Positions 24,834 to 33,535 of a stretch of 64,000 bases of DNA are shown here, piece after piece (the first letter of the stretch is position 1; the number at the start of each line of letters is the position of its first letter). Below the pieces are notes generated by a model, which was not told the origin of the DNA, ran no database searches, and was given only the letters and a program-made list of their open reading frames with translations. Source of the DNA: Vibrio ostreae (GTDB taxonomy: Bacteria > Pseudomonadota > Gammaproteobacteria > Enterobacterales > Vibrionaceae); contig NZ_CP076642.1 of NCBI RefSeq assembly GCF_019226825.1, positions 310,001 through 374,000 of the forward strand, written 5' to 3'. A program made the position numbers and the translations under genes.

Positions 24834-26465
24834 ATGCATTTAGAGCGAATTGAAGTATCAGGTTTTCGTGGCATTCGTCGTTTATCGCTCACATTCGATG
24901 ACCTTACCACTTTGATCGGTGAAAATACCTGGGGTAAATCGTCGCTGCTCGACGCACTTGCGGTGATGATGCCAGCCAATGGCGAACCATATAAGTTCGA
25001 ATTGCAGGACTTTCACGTCGACTATTCTATCTCGCACCCGCAGACCCAGGACATCCAGATCATTCTCAGTTTTATCGCCTCGGACCGCAAGGAGCCTAAA
25101 GCCGGCCGTTACCGCAGTCTCAAACCGGTGTGGCGCGAAAATGAGGAGGGCCAGAGCCGGATTATCTATCGCATCAGCGGCTCACGGGTGCAATATAATA
25201 TTACCACTGACTACGCATTCCTCGATTTGGATGGCAATCCTATCGCGATTCATCATCCGGAAAACCTCGCTAAAGAATTGATGACCTTACATCCTGTCAT
25301 CCGCCTGCGCGATTCCCGTCAGTTTGAGCGTCCGTTTGATAACAAGCACGATGTAAACTCCCGGGTGGAAAAGCGTATCAATAATACTTGCCGGCGTTTG
25401 ATGGCGATTCCCGGTCATGTCAATAAAGGTGAAATGCGCAGTAGCCTCAATGCGATGCACGCTCTGGTAGAGCACTATTTCTCCTTCAAAGATCAGGGGC
25501 GCAAAAATCCGCGCCGAGAGCGGGAAAGCCTGGTTTACGGCACACCAACCAATGAAAAAAATCTGACTCAAATTGTTGATGAAACCAAAAACCGCCAGAC
25601 TCGTTTGCTGCTACTGGGTTTATTGAACGCCTATCTGCAGGCCAAGGGGCCCCATCAGCTGCGGCGTTTTGCGCGTCCGATTCTGATCATTGAAGATCCT
25701 GAGGGCCGTCTGCACCCGACACACCTCGCCCGCGCGTGGAGCTTACTGGCCCTGCTGCCAATGCAGAAGATCCTCACCACGAACAGTGGCGACCTGCTCG
25801 GCTCGGTACCGCTGCATTCGATTCGCCGCCTGGTGAGAAAGTCCGACCGCACCGTCGCCACCAGCATGCCGGTCAAAGGTTTAGGCCAGGATGAACTGCG
25901 CCGCATCGGCTTTCACATTCGTTTCCATCGCTCCGGCGCATTATTTGCCCGTTGCTGGCTGCTGGTCGAAGGTGAAACTGAAGTATGGTTATTCAGCGAA
26001 CTGGCGCGCCAATGCGGCTATAACCTGGCGGCAGAAGGTGTGCAGATTATTGAGTTTGCTCAGTCGGGGCTGAAATCTTTAATCAAGGTGGCCAAAGCCT
26101 TTGGTATCGAATGGCACGTCGTCACTGATGGCGATGCCGCCGGTAAAAAGTACGCGGCAACGGTTCAGGGGATGTTGGGCCATGACCAGGAACGTCATCG
26201 CCTCACCGAATTACCGGATCGGGATATTGAGCATTTTCTCTATGCTCACGGTTTCGAATTCTTCTTTAAAGACATGGTGAAAATCCCCCATGACCATCCA
26301 ATTCCGGCCAAGAAAGTCGTTACCAGAGTACTGAAAAAACATGCCAAGCCTGATCTGGCGCTGGCTATTGTCTCCCACTGTGAGGAGAACGGCGTGGATT
26401 GTATTCCCGTGTTACTGCGCTGGACCTTAAAACGGGTTATTACCATGGCAAACGGGAATACATAA
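24834..26465 (+). CDS. ybjD: OLD-family ATP-dependent nuclease, YbjD-like
   Basis: A 543-residue protein with an ABC/SMC-type ATPase domain and a C-terminal TOPRIM nuclease domain. The N-terminus has MHLERIEVSGFRGIRRLSLTF and a Walker A of the form GENTWGKSSLLDAL, with ILIIEDPEGRLHPTHL as the Walker B/signature region. The TOPRIM part has LLVEGETEVWLFSELA (catalytic Glu) and VVTDGDAAGKKY (DxD). Size and order match E. coli YbjD (552 residues) rather than the longer phage P2 OLD or Gabija GajA, and no GajB-like helicase lies next to it. Role unknown; DNA repair or phage defence are possible from family. Confidence 0.85.
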   Translation: MHLERIEVSGFRGIRRLSLTFDDLTTLIGENTWGKSSLLDALAVMMPANGEPYKFELQDFHVDYSISHPQTQDIQIILSFIASDRKEPKAGRYRSLKPVWRENEEGQSRIIYRISGSRVQYNITTDYAFLDLDGNPIAIHHPENLAKELMTLHPVIRLRDSRQFERPFDNKHDVNSRVEKRINNTCRRLMAIPGHVNKGEMRSSLNAMHALVEHYFSFKDQGRKNPRRERESLVYGTPTNEKNLTQIVDETKNRQTRLLLLGLLNAYLQAKGPHQLRRFARPILIIEDPEGRLHPTHLARAWSLLALLPMQKILTTNSGDLLGSVPLHSIRRLVRKSDRTVATSMPVKGLGQDELRRIGFHIRFHRSGALFARCWLLVEGETEVWLFSELARQCGYNLAAEGVQIIEFAQSGLKSLIKVAKAFGIEWHVVTDGDAAGKKYAATVQGMLGHDQERHRLTELPDRDIEHFLYAHGFEFFFKDMVKIPHDHPIPAKKVVTRVLKKHAKPDLALAIVSHCEENGVDCIPVLLRWTLKRVITMANGNT

Positions 26466-26473
26466 CGTAAAGC

Positions 26474-26490
26474 AAAACAGCCTCAGGCTG
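26474..26490 (-). terminator. Terminator overlapping the DUF1097 stop codon
   Basis: On the minus strand CAGCC-TGA-GGCTG-TTTTGCTTT forms a short stem whose loop is the TGA stop codon (26483-26485) of the DUF1097 gene. The T-rich tail follows directly. Confidence 0.5.
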
Positions 26491-26965
26491 ACTGACGAGT
26501 CGAGTGCGCTGATGCGTATTGCGCGCGGCGGTGTAACCAGACACCGCTGCTTTTCATTAGATAACCGAAGACGCCACCGAGCAGCAGTGAGGGAATCACA
26601 ATTTTCCATTCACCATGAGCAGCAAATGTTGCTGCCGAACCGATAAATGTTCCGGGGATGTATGCCAGCCACTGCTTTTTGGCCTGAATACACATAAAGA
26701 ATGCGATCAGCGCAGTGACAGCGTAACCCAAAACATCAAGGCTCAGAAAGTCTGACGCATAGATGATCACCATCGCCCAGAACACACCACTAAGATTAGT
26801 CACCAGGCTCTCAGCCAAACCACGTAAACCTTCCTTTGGGGAAGCAAAGTAACTGGTACAACCCAGAAAGCCTGCCCAGGACAGTAGTCCAAGTGATACG
26901 GCGAGCCAGCCCCAAATGCCCGATAAGATTCCTGTGGTCAGTGAAATGGTAAATAAAGTACTCAT
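26483..26965 (-). CDS. DUF1097 inner-membrane protein (YcdZ-like)
   Basis: A 160-residue membrane protein with about five hydrophobic helices: ISLTTGILSGIWGWLAVSLG, then two around residues 50-80, one with AVTALIAFFMC, and one near 125-145 (IVIPSLLLGGVFGYLM). The pattern and length fit DUF1097, which includes E. coli YcdZ. GAGGA lies eight bases before the ATG. Convergent with the YbjD-like gene. Transport substrate, if any, unknown. Confidence 0.8.
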   Translation of the reverse strand: MSTLFTISLTTGILSGIWGWLAVSLGLLSWAGFLGCTSYFASPKEGLRGLAESLVTNLSGVFWAMVIIYASDFLSLDVLGYAVTALIAFFMCIQAKKQWLAYIPGTFIGSAATFAAHGEWKIVIPSLLLGGVFGYLMKSSGVWLHRRAQYASAHSTRQSA

Positions 26966-27169
26966 AGTATCCTCTGAGAAATCACATCACGCTGGGTGTG
27001 ACATCGTTAATCAAGCCAGAATACTAAGAGCTAAACGCTTTGGACAAAAGAGACATTTGTCACACTTATAATGTAACAATAAATTATTTCATTATTTTTG
27101 TGTGACGCAATCGATACACCATCAGGAAAAGTTAACGTCCGGTGTCACTCTCGGCTCTCATCTCATCGG

Positions 27170-28075
27170 TTACATCACCAAAGGACGCCCTTTCATCATT
27201 CGCAACCCTTCTCGTCTGATGCAGTCAGCCAGAGGGTTCTCCGCCCTATCCGCGCGCCATACAAAGGACAAGGTTCTCTCCATTTTCAGCTCAGGCACAT
27301 TCAGTGCGACCAGGTGACCGCTTTCAATGTGTTTTTCAACATCCAGATACGGCAAACAACTGAGATACGAGCCCTGAGCCACCAGAGATCTCAGCACTGG
27401 TACATGTTCATACTCACGCCATACATTGAGCTCTGTCATCAGATTATGTACACAACTGTCAAACGTTCGCCGGGTGCCGGAACCGGGTTCCCTTAACACC
27501 CACTTGGCCTGCTCAAGCTGCGCCAGGCTCACTTCAGAGTGTTTGGCATAAGGATGATGCGCAGCCGCAACGACGATCAGATGGTCCCGGCACCACACTT
27601 CCTGTTGGATACGGTTGTCATCACAACGTCCCTCGATGATGCCCAGATCGTACTGATAATCAAGAACACCACTGATCACTGCCTGGGTTCTTCGTACCCC
27701 GAGTTCGATCCGAATCTCAGGAAAATCACTATCAATAATACTGATGAGATCGGGGACTAAATGTTCAGCCGGAGTCTGACTGGCCCCGAGGCGAATCACG
27801 CCACTCAACAAATGCTGATCATAAAACCCCATTTCAATCCGCTGTGCGTCTTGCAGCAGCGTCTTGGCTTTAGGTCTGAGCCACATTCCCCAGTGGGTCA
27901 GCGCCATCTGTTTCCCTTGACGTTCAAAGAGCGGACGCCCGAGCATTTTTTCAAGCTGAGCCAACGACATACTGGTTGCAGATTGCGTCAGCGCAAGCTT
28001 ATCGGCCGCCATACTGACACTGCCGAAGTCGGCCACCGCATCAAATACTGCTAATTGTTTTAATGAGTACCGCAT
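27170..28075 (-). CDS. LysR-family regulator (CysL/YwfK-like)
   Basis: A 301-residue LysR protein: winged helix MRYSLKQLAVFDAVADFGSV with ADKLALTQSATSMSLAQLEKML, then an effector domain with FPEIRIELGVRRTQAVISGVL and the loop LREPGSGTRRTFD typical of the CysL/CbbR subgroup. The ATG at 28075 (AGGA seven bases upstream) gives the normal LysR length; the start at 28117 adds 14 unrelated residues. It is divergent from the formate/nitrite channel fusion gene and may control it, as is common for LysR pairs; not proven. Confidence 0.85.
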   Translation of the reverse strand: MRYSLKQLAVFDAVADFGSVSMAADKLALTQSATSMSLAQLEKMLGRPLFERQGKQMALTHWGMWLRPKAKTLLQDAQRIEMGFYDQHLLSGVIRLGASQTPAEHLVPDLISIIDSDFPEIRIELGVRRTQAVISGVLDYQYDLGIIEGRCDDNRIQQEVWCRDHLIVVAAAHHPYAKHSEVSLAQLEQAKWVLREPGSGTRRTFDSCVHNLMTELNVWREYEHVPVLRSLVAQGSYLSCLPYLDVEKHIESGHLVALNVPELKMERTLSFVWRADRAENPLADCIRREGLRMMKGRPLVM

Positions 28076-28169
28076 TGATATTCCTATCTCTCTAAATGGC
28101 TTTCCAGTCATGAGCAAACAGTTTTACTTCACTGATGCGATCACTATATCAGTGCAATTTATAAGGGTA

Positions 28170-28183
28170 TTGAGAATTATCAA
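28170..28183. promoter_or_regulatory. FNR box-like site before the FNT-CBS channel gene
   Basis: TTGAGAATTATCAA matches the FNR consensus TTGAT-N4-ATCAA at nine of ten conserved positions. It lies 115 bases before the start codon at 28298 in the divergent region. Formate/nitrite channel genes are typically induced under anaerobiosis by FNR, so function and position agree. Confidence 0.6.
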
Positions 28184-28297
28184 TTTTACCTAACCTAGCC
28201 TGAGCCTTACTCTCCCCACTATTGCACACTCCGTGTGTGGTTTATTGGCACGGTAACTTAGGTTGCCGCTGAATATTGATTGTATTAGGGAGTTAAG

Positions 28298-29752
28298 ATG
28301 TCGACTGCATATTCCGATAACCAAAACTATTTTTCGCCATACGAAATGATGGCTGAGGCAGAAAAATTCGCGCTAAGTAAAGCCAAAAAGACCAGTGGTA
28401 TGACGCTGAGCCTGGCGATGATGGCCGGCGCGTTCATCGGCCTGGCCTTTCTGTTTTACATTACCGTCACCACCGGCAGTGAGGGTGCTGGTTGGGGACT
28501 GAGCCGGCTGGCCGGCGGAGTCGCCTTCAGTATGGGCCTGATTCTTATTGTGATTTGCGGTGGTGAATTATTTACCAGCTCAGTGTTGTCGAGTATCTCC
28601 TGGGCCAACAAGCAAATAAGTTTTGGGAAAATGCTTTCTATCTGGGGCAAGGTTTATATCGGTAACTTTATCGGTGCTTCTTTCCTGCTACTGCTGGTCA
28701 GCGCTGCCGGACTTTATCAAATGGACCATGGTCAATGGGGGCTGAATGCGCTCAATATCGCTCAGCACAAATTGCACCATACCCTATTGGAAGCCTTTGC
28801 TCTTGGTGTGCTTTGTAACTTATTAGTGTGTCTCGCTATCTGGCTGACATTCAGCTCCGCGAATGCGATGACCAAAGCCGTGATGACAATCATGCCGGTT
28901 GCCATGTTTGTCTCCAGTGGCTTTGAACACTGTGTCGCTAACATGTTTATGATTCCACTTGGCATCACCATCCATGCTTTTGCACCAGACAGTTTCTGGC
29001 AGCATCTGGGCGTCGACTCAGCGCAATATGCGGATCTGAATATTAGCAACTTCATCAGCGCTAACCTGATCCCGGTGACTCTGGGCAATATTGTCGGCGG
29101 TGCAGTGTTAGTCGGCTTGTCTAACTGGTTTATCTATCGCCGCCCTCATTCTGCTCCCACTCCTATCGCTACTATCACGAACACCACCGTACTCGCGTCA
29201 GATAAGGCCATTACTATGAAACATAAAACTACCATTAAAGAGATGATGAACGTCAAACCAGTCACACTGACAACTGACGTTACAACACCTGCTGCTATTG
29301 AAACGTTAGTCAGACACAATTTGAACAGCGCGCCGGTGCTGGATCAACATGGCCGCTTGGTTGGCGTGATTTCAGCCCATGACATCATGGTCGACCTTTG
29401 GTGTCAGGATTATCTACCAAGCGCAGAGCAGACCGTAGTGGATTTGATGACTCGCGATGTGATTGCTATTGATGTTCACGACAAACTGGTTGATGTGGTT
29501 GAGTTCTTCTGTATCGATAAACAGCAGCTCTTCCCGACAACCAATATGGGCATTGCAACCCAGTTTAATTCACTGTCGGTCGAAGAACGCGCCAAAAGCA
29601 TGAAAGTCAGTAAACCCCATATGTTGCCAGTACTGGAAAACGGTCAGTTTGTCGGTATTCTGGAGCGCAACGATGTGCTCGCAGCGCTGCGTCCGGTCTA
29701 CAGTGAAACATTCGCACTTGAAGATAAACATAATCACCCCCCGCAAAGATGA
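28298..29752 (+). CDS. Formate/nitrite transporter (FNT) family channel with C-terminal CBS domains
   Basis: A 484-residue inner-membrane protein. Residues about 20-285 form an FNT channel with six helices: GAFIGLAFLFYITVTTG, ICGGELFTSSVL, GNFIGASFLL, GVLCNLLVCLAIWL and SGFEHCVANMFMIPLGI, the last containing the family's conserved central His. After a linker come two CBS modules (about 310-365, VKPVTLTTDVTTPAAIETLV; and 385-470, VLENGQFVGILERNDVLAAL), which in other proteins bind adenine nucleotides. Plain FocA and NirC are about 280 residues, so the tail roughly doubles the protein. It likely moves formate or nitrite with gating by energy state; an FNR-like site precedes it. Confidence 0.85.
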   Translation: MSTAYSDNQNYFSPYEMMAEAEKFALSKAKKTSGMTLSLAMMAGAFIGLAFLFYITVTTGSEGAGWGLSRLAGGVAFSMGLILIVICGGELFTSSVLSSISWANKQISFGKMLSIWGKVYIGNFIGASFLLLLVSAAGLYQMDHGQWGLNALNIAQHKLHHTLLEAFALGVLCNLLVCLAIWLTFSSANAMTKAVMTIMPVAMFVSSGFEHCVANMFMIPLGITIHAFAPDSFWQHLGVDSAQYADLNISNFISANLIPVTLGNIVGGAVLVGLSNWFIYRRPHSAPTPIATITNTTVLASDKAITMKHKTTIKEMMNVKPVTLTTDVTTPAAIETLVRHNLNSAPVLDQHGRLVGVISAHDIMVDLWCQDYLPSAEQTVVDLMTRDVIAIDVHDKLVDVVEFFCIDKQQLFPTTNMGIATQFNSLSVEERAKSMKVSKPHMLPVLENGQFVGILERNDVLAALRPVYSETFALEDKHNHPPQR

Positions 29753-29859
29753 CCTTAACGAACAGCAAACGTTAGCACGCGCCTAATAGACTGCGCATCG
29801 TTACTAAACTAATAGCTGATAGACAGCTTAAGTTTTTTTGATGAGTGTGAAATTACACA

Positions 29860-29884
29860 AAAAAGCCCCGTCAGGGGCTTTATC
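29860..29884 (+). terminator. Terminator after the FNT-CBS gene
   Basis: Stem AAAGCCCC/GGGGCTTT with loop GTCA (29862-29881), about 110 bases after the stop codon; A6 precedes the stem and TATC follows. Confidence 0.65.
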
Positions 29885-29900
29885 TTACATTTGCGTTAGT

Positions 29901-29940
29901 CTTTATTTCACGTCAGTCGCCTTTATTTCACGTCACTCGC
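29901..29940. repeat. Two tandem copies of a 20-base unit
   Basis: CTTTATTTCACGTCAGTCGC is repeated immediately with one change (CTTTATTTCACGTCACTCGC). It lies between the FNT-CBS terminator and the end of yceI and looks like a slippage or local duplication. Confidence 0.8.
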
Positions 29941-29990
29941 TTTGAAATACGCGTAAATCACCTTAATGGCAACTCTGAGTGATCAGACGA

Positions 29991-30560
29991 TTACTGCTTC
30001 ACACCTTCGATGTAAAGTTGCATGTCCGCGTATGTGGTTGGTCCCATCTCGGCGATGTTGAAGTCTTTCAACTCAAGACGTGTCGTACCGGCAAAACCAG
30101 CACGCTCACCACCCCAAGGGTCTTGACCCGCACCGATGAATTCAGCATCGATAGTGATTGGTTTGGTTTGACCATGCAGAGTCAGGTCACCGGTTACAGC
30201 CAGTTTGCCGTCACCTTTATCAACCACTTTGGTACTGGTGAATGTCGCTGTTGAGTATTTTGATGCATCAATGAAATCTGCGCTGCGAATGTGCTTGTCA
30301 CGCTCTGCGTGGTTAGAATCCAAGCTGGTCGTATCGACTGTTACCGACACTTTTGATGCTTCAACGTTGGCGGGATCGTAAGAGAATTCGCCACTGAATG
30401 TGTTGAAACGCCCCATAGTAAAGCTGTAACCCAGGTGGCTGACTTTGAAGTTGATTGACGCGTGAGCGCCTTTCGTGTCAATCACGTAGTCCGCTGCGCT
30501 TGCACCGAATGGTAGTGCCATAGCCAGTGCCAGGCCAGATGCCAATAACGTCTTTTTCAT
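29991..30560 (-). CDS. yceI: YceI-family periplasmic protein
   Basis: A 189-residue exported lipocalin-like protein. Signal peptide MKKTLLASGLALAMALPFGASA is followed by the YceI fold (ADYVIDTKGAHASINFKVSHLG, FSGEFSYDP, TTSLDSNHAERDKHIRSADF, VTGDLTLHGQTKPITIDAEF). YceI proteins bind polyisoprenoid lipids in some bacteria and are often coupled to cytochrome b561. Here the ATGA overlap with the cytochrome b561 gene (30557-30560) shows that coupling. AGGAG precedes the ATG. Confidence 0.9.
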   Translation of the reverse strand: MKKTLLASGLALAMALPFGASAADYVIDTKGAHASINFKVSHLGYSFTMGRFNTFSGEFSYDPANVEASKVSVTVDTTSLDSNHAERDKHIRSADFIDASKYSTATFTSTKVVDKGDGKLAVTGDLTLHGQTKPITIDAEFIGAGQDPWGGERAGFAGTTRLELKDFNIAEMGPTTYADMQLYIEGVKQ

Positions 30561-31096
30561 TTTGATGCTCCTATCATTTTGCGTAGCGTATTATCTTTAT
30601 TGATAAAATGGTGCTTCAATGCTGCCAGTGCGTGTAGTACCGCTACCCCGATCAGCGTCCAAGCTGCATAAACATGGATTAACCCGGCCAAATCTGACTG
30701 CCCGTCGAACAGGGCGCCAGCACCAGGAACCGAGAACCAGTTGAATACGTCAATACCGCGTCCGTCTTCAGTCGAAATAAGGTACCCGGAGACAAAGAGA
30801 ACGATTAAGTCCAGATAAATAAAGCCATGCGCCAATTTTGCTGACACTTTTTCCCAGGCTGCACCGTCTATTTTTGGTGACAGCGTCACTGCTTTCCAGA
30901 CAATACGGAACATAGTCAGGGCCGCCAGTAAGATACCTACCGATTTGTGCAGATGTGGGGCTTCCTGATACCACGTACTGTAGTAAGACAGGTCCACCAT
31001 CCAGATCCCCGCCGCAAACATCCCTATCACGACGATAGCAGACAGCCAGTGAATTATCTGTAAGGTTCGGTTGTAATGGGTTACTTCAGTACTCAT
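30557..31096 (-). CDS. Cytochrome b561 (YceJ-like)
   Basis: A 179-residue inner-membrane diheme cytochrome. Four helices are evident, with heme-ligand His residues in TLQIIHWLSAIVVIGMF, APHLHKSVGILLAALTMFR, HGFIYLDLIVLFVSGYLIS and AGLIHVYAAWTLIGVAVLHALAALKHH. The pairing with yceI and the four-base overlap match the yceJ-yceI operon of E. coli. Role: electron transfer in the inner membrane, partner unknown (quinol or superoxide have been proposed for the family). Confidence 0.88.
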   Translation of the reverse strand: MSTEVTHYNRTLQIIHWLSAIVVIGMFAAGIWMVDLSYYSTWYQEAPHLHKSVGILLAALTMFRIVWKAVTLSPKIDGAAWEKVSAKLAHGFIYLDLIVLFVSGYLISTEDGRGIDVFNWFSVPGAGALFDGQSDLAGLIHVYAAWTLIGVAVLHALAALKHHFINKDNTLRKMIGASK

Positions 31097-31679
31097 TTCG
31101 TCTCTCTTTACTGGTAATCAGAATAAAATAGCCCAATCAGTGAACTACAACATATTCGCAACAGAGTATTTCTGAATATTAGGGTCACGAATAGACAGGT
31201 ACTTTGATGTAGTCGTTCAATTTATTTGAAGTAAAAGGGCCATCGCACCACACCATGAAATCACTTTTTATTTCAAAATGATAGACTTAATTCATTGCCG
31301 CTGATTTTTTCATCGCCTCGCCATCATTCGTATCATGTGTCTTTACTTTGATGAAACCAGGTTGGTTATTTGTAACAAACTCTGACAAACAATGATAATG
31401 TGAAACTCTGTGTGCACATTTTTCGTTATGACGTGAGCGTCTTTATCAGGCGTCAGTATGATTTAAGGGAGCTGACCTTACGACACCAGAGTTGGCTTTT
31501 GGATGGCTCACTCATGGCACATAGCCCATCTGGAATAACAACGAGTCGGTCAATTATTAATCAAACGCTTTACAGCACAATGGATAAAGCGGCAAAAGAT
31601 CAAGAAGTGATGGATTGTCACTATTGACTATACGGAACTGTGGTAGTCTAGCTGTGCTTTCGTAAAGGAGAACAACTAC
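31097..31679. other. Intergenic stretch without a supported gene
   Basis: About 580 bases holding the promoter of the cytochrome b561 operon on one side and that of the hypothetical gene at 31680 on the other. An open frame from a GTG at 31400 to 31627 lacks a ribosome binding site and recognisable sequence. No terminator, RNA or repeat was recognised. Confidence 0.4.
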
Positions 31680-32315
31680 TTGTTACTGGACATTCTTACC
31701 CAAAGTGTCAATGAGTTCCAGACAGACTGTTTAAAGCTGTGTGAAAAGCACTACCCGACGATTCACAATCAGGGAATGAGTGAGCATCATCTGGGACTGG
31801 CCTTCGCGCGAAGGCTGGCACGCACCCTGACCGAATTCGGTCACCAGTGTGATTATGCGCCGATTGAGTCTGTACTCCAGACCGACCAGCCACATCACTA
31901 CCGCATCAGCAGCGACGCAGGCACGGTCTGGGTTCTGACTCATCACATGGTCAGCGCAGGAAAAACCTGTCGTGACAAACTCATGCACGACATCATTCAG
32001 TGGAAACAGGAGTATGCTTTCGCCATTCAGCCAAATGATCTGCTGTTGCTGTTGACCGACCATTGGATAAGCCGCAGCCATCGCAGCCGGGAACTGCTGC
32101 ACTGGTGGACGGGTCAACTGCCCGATGAAATAGACGAGTACAGCGCGCAGGGCATTACTTTATATGAGAGCGAATCACAACTGACCCAGGCTTTAGATCA
32201 CCATTTCAATATCAGCCCCTGTTACGTAAAGTTTGGTCATCCTCTCAAGCGCTCAAATAATCAGCAACTGGTGAGAAAATATATCCAGCTATATGCAGTC
32301 CTACAATGGGCGTAA
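31680..32315 (+). CDS. Hypothetical protein (211 residues)
   Basis: A soluble protein of 211 residues beginning at TTG 31680, with AAGGAG ten bases upstream; no ATG or GTG occurs near. It has EHHLGLAFARRLARTLTEFG in the first third, PNDLLLLLTDHWISRSHRSRELLHWW in the middle and a C-terminal helix NQQLVRKYIQLYAVLQWA. No domain is recognised. The long, well-composed frame and ribosome binding site support a real gene. A lipase-like gene follows after 172 bases. Confidence 0.65.
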   Translation: MLLDILTQSVNEFQTDCLKLCEKHYPTIHNQGMSEHHLGLAFARRLARTLTEFGHQCDYAPIESVLQTDQPHHYRISSDAGTVWVLTHHMVSAGKTCRDKLMHDIIQWKQEYAFAIQPNDLLLLLTDHWISRSHRSRELLHWWTGQLPDEIDEYSAQGITLYESESQLTQALDHHFNISPCYVKFGHPLKRSNNQQLVRKYIQLYAVLQWA

Positions 32316-32487
32316 CCGTGCGTTACGTCCTCAGGTGCCACGATTAGTATCCGTGTTTCTGTTAGCATTCTGTTTACTTTGAAGTCAGGTTTGCCCGTGA
32401 GACCGCCGCCCCGGAGGTGGCATCTTTCACACAAGTTTCACACTTGTCACGCATAGTGAGTCGAACTGTCATTATCGCCGAAGCAAA

Positions 32488-33276
32488 GTGAAAAGCCTCA
32501 AGCGCTATCAATATGAACGCTACGCCGTTCTGTGTAACCTTGCCTATCCACGGGTGTTCAAACAGACCAATTATGGGTTTGATCCGAACGGACAACGGAT
32601 CATTTACAACCGGCACGGTAAAGTCATGATGCGAGTGCTGTGGAGTAAGCGGGATGAAGAAGCGATTGTCGTCATCAAAGGTTCTCACTCTGTCGCAGAC
32701 TGGTTACTTAACCTGGCCATGTGGAAAAAACACACCCGCCATTTAGGGCTCAACTATCCGATCCATGCCGGTTTTCATTATTTGATGTGTCAGGAAAGCC
32801 AGCCTGGCTATAACAAGGATAAACTCGGTCTGTCGGTATTTGAGCGTCTGCTCAGCTATGTGATCCCGCTGATAGAGCAAGGCAAACGGATAACCATAAC
32901 CGGCCACTCTTCCGGTGGCGCCATCGGATGCGTTCTGGCGGATATGCTGGAAACCCGCTATCCGCTCTCGATCAAACGCATCGTCACCTTTGGTCAGCCC
33001 GCTATCGGCGGCTACCGTTTCTATCAACGCTATCAATTGGCCAATCGTACCTACCGGGTTTGCTGCGACCTCGATATTGTCACTTTTTTACCGCCGATTC
33101 CTTTGTACTACTGGCACGTCGGCAAGATGTTGTGGCTGCATAACGGCAAAATTTACGAAAACACCCCGACCTTTATCCGCCTCGGCCGTTCGCTGGTGTC
33201 GTGGTTAATCCGCCCGTTCTCATACCATTTAATGAGCCGTTATATCCGCAATAAAGATTTCTTCGACGAGCGGTAA
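32488..33276 (+). CDS. Class 3 (lipase_3) family lipase-like alpha/beta hydrolase
   Basis: A 262-residue hydrolase of the fungal-lipase-like class 3 family. The nucleophile elbow ITGHSSGGAIGCVLADML is intact (Ser in GHSSG), a candidate Asp follows in CDLDIVTFLPP, and His in SYHLMSRYI near the C-terminus completes a triad. VVIKGSHSVADWLLNLAMW fits the oxyanion region of the family. No signal peptide, so probably cytoplasmic or membrane-associated. Start is a GTG at 32488 with a weak binding site; another start may be possible. The stop codon lies inside the first of four tandem 19-base repeats. Confidence 0.8.
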   Translation: MKSLKRYQYERYAVLCNLAYPRVFKQTNYGFDPNGQRIIYNRHGKVMMRVLWSKRDEEAIVVIKGSHSVADWLLNLAMWKKHTRHLGLNYPIHAGFHYLMCQESQPGYNKDKLGLSVFERLLSYVIPLIEQGKRITITGHSSGGAIGCVLADMLETRYPLSIKRIVTFGQPAIGGYRFYQRYQLANRTYRVCCDLDIVTFLPPIPLYYWHVGKMLWLHNGKIYENTPTFIRLGRSLVSWLIRPFSYHLMSRYIRNKDFFDER

Positions 33277-33332
33277 TTTCTTCGACAAACAGTGATTTCT
33301 TTGACAAGCAGTAATTTCTTTGACAAACAGTA
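33257..33332. repeat. Four tandem 19-base repeats at the 3' end of the lipase gene
   Basis: Units at 33257, 33276, 33295 and 33314 share the pattern ATTTCTTYGACRARCRGTR. Unit 1 codes for the last residues of the lipase (DFFDER) and the stop codon spans the unit 1/unit 2 junction; units 2-4 are noncoding copies. Differences between units are only one to five bases, which points to fairly recent duplication. Confidence 0.85.
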
Positions 33333-33535
33333 GCTATCTTGCGCTCCTGTCGTTTCATCAATTTATGTGTCATTTTCATAAAAATGCAACTAAGCAACTG
33401 TTTAATGATGAGTTATTAAACATTAACTGTTCAAAAGCAGTGAACGACACTCACAAACTAAACAACCGCCTAAGCCCTCCCTATGCTAGGCAAAACGAAG
33501 CGTGCGTGAGTAAGTAAGGATTCAAAAACAGCAGT

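Noticed and set aside
24834..26465. Gabija-type defence system
   Set aside because: The OLD-family protein has no adjacent GajB helicase; the downstream gene is a DUF1097 membrane protein on the other strand.
31400..31627. 75-residue frame from a GTG, upstream of the 211-residue hypothetical gene
   Set aside because: No ribosome binding site, no recognisable protein pattern, and not coupled to a neighbour. More likely a chance frame in an intergenic region.
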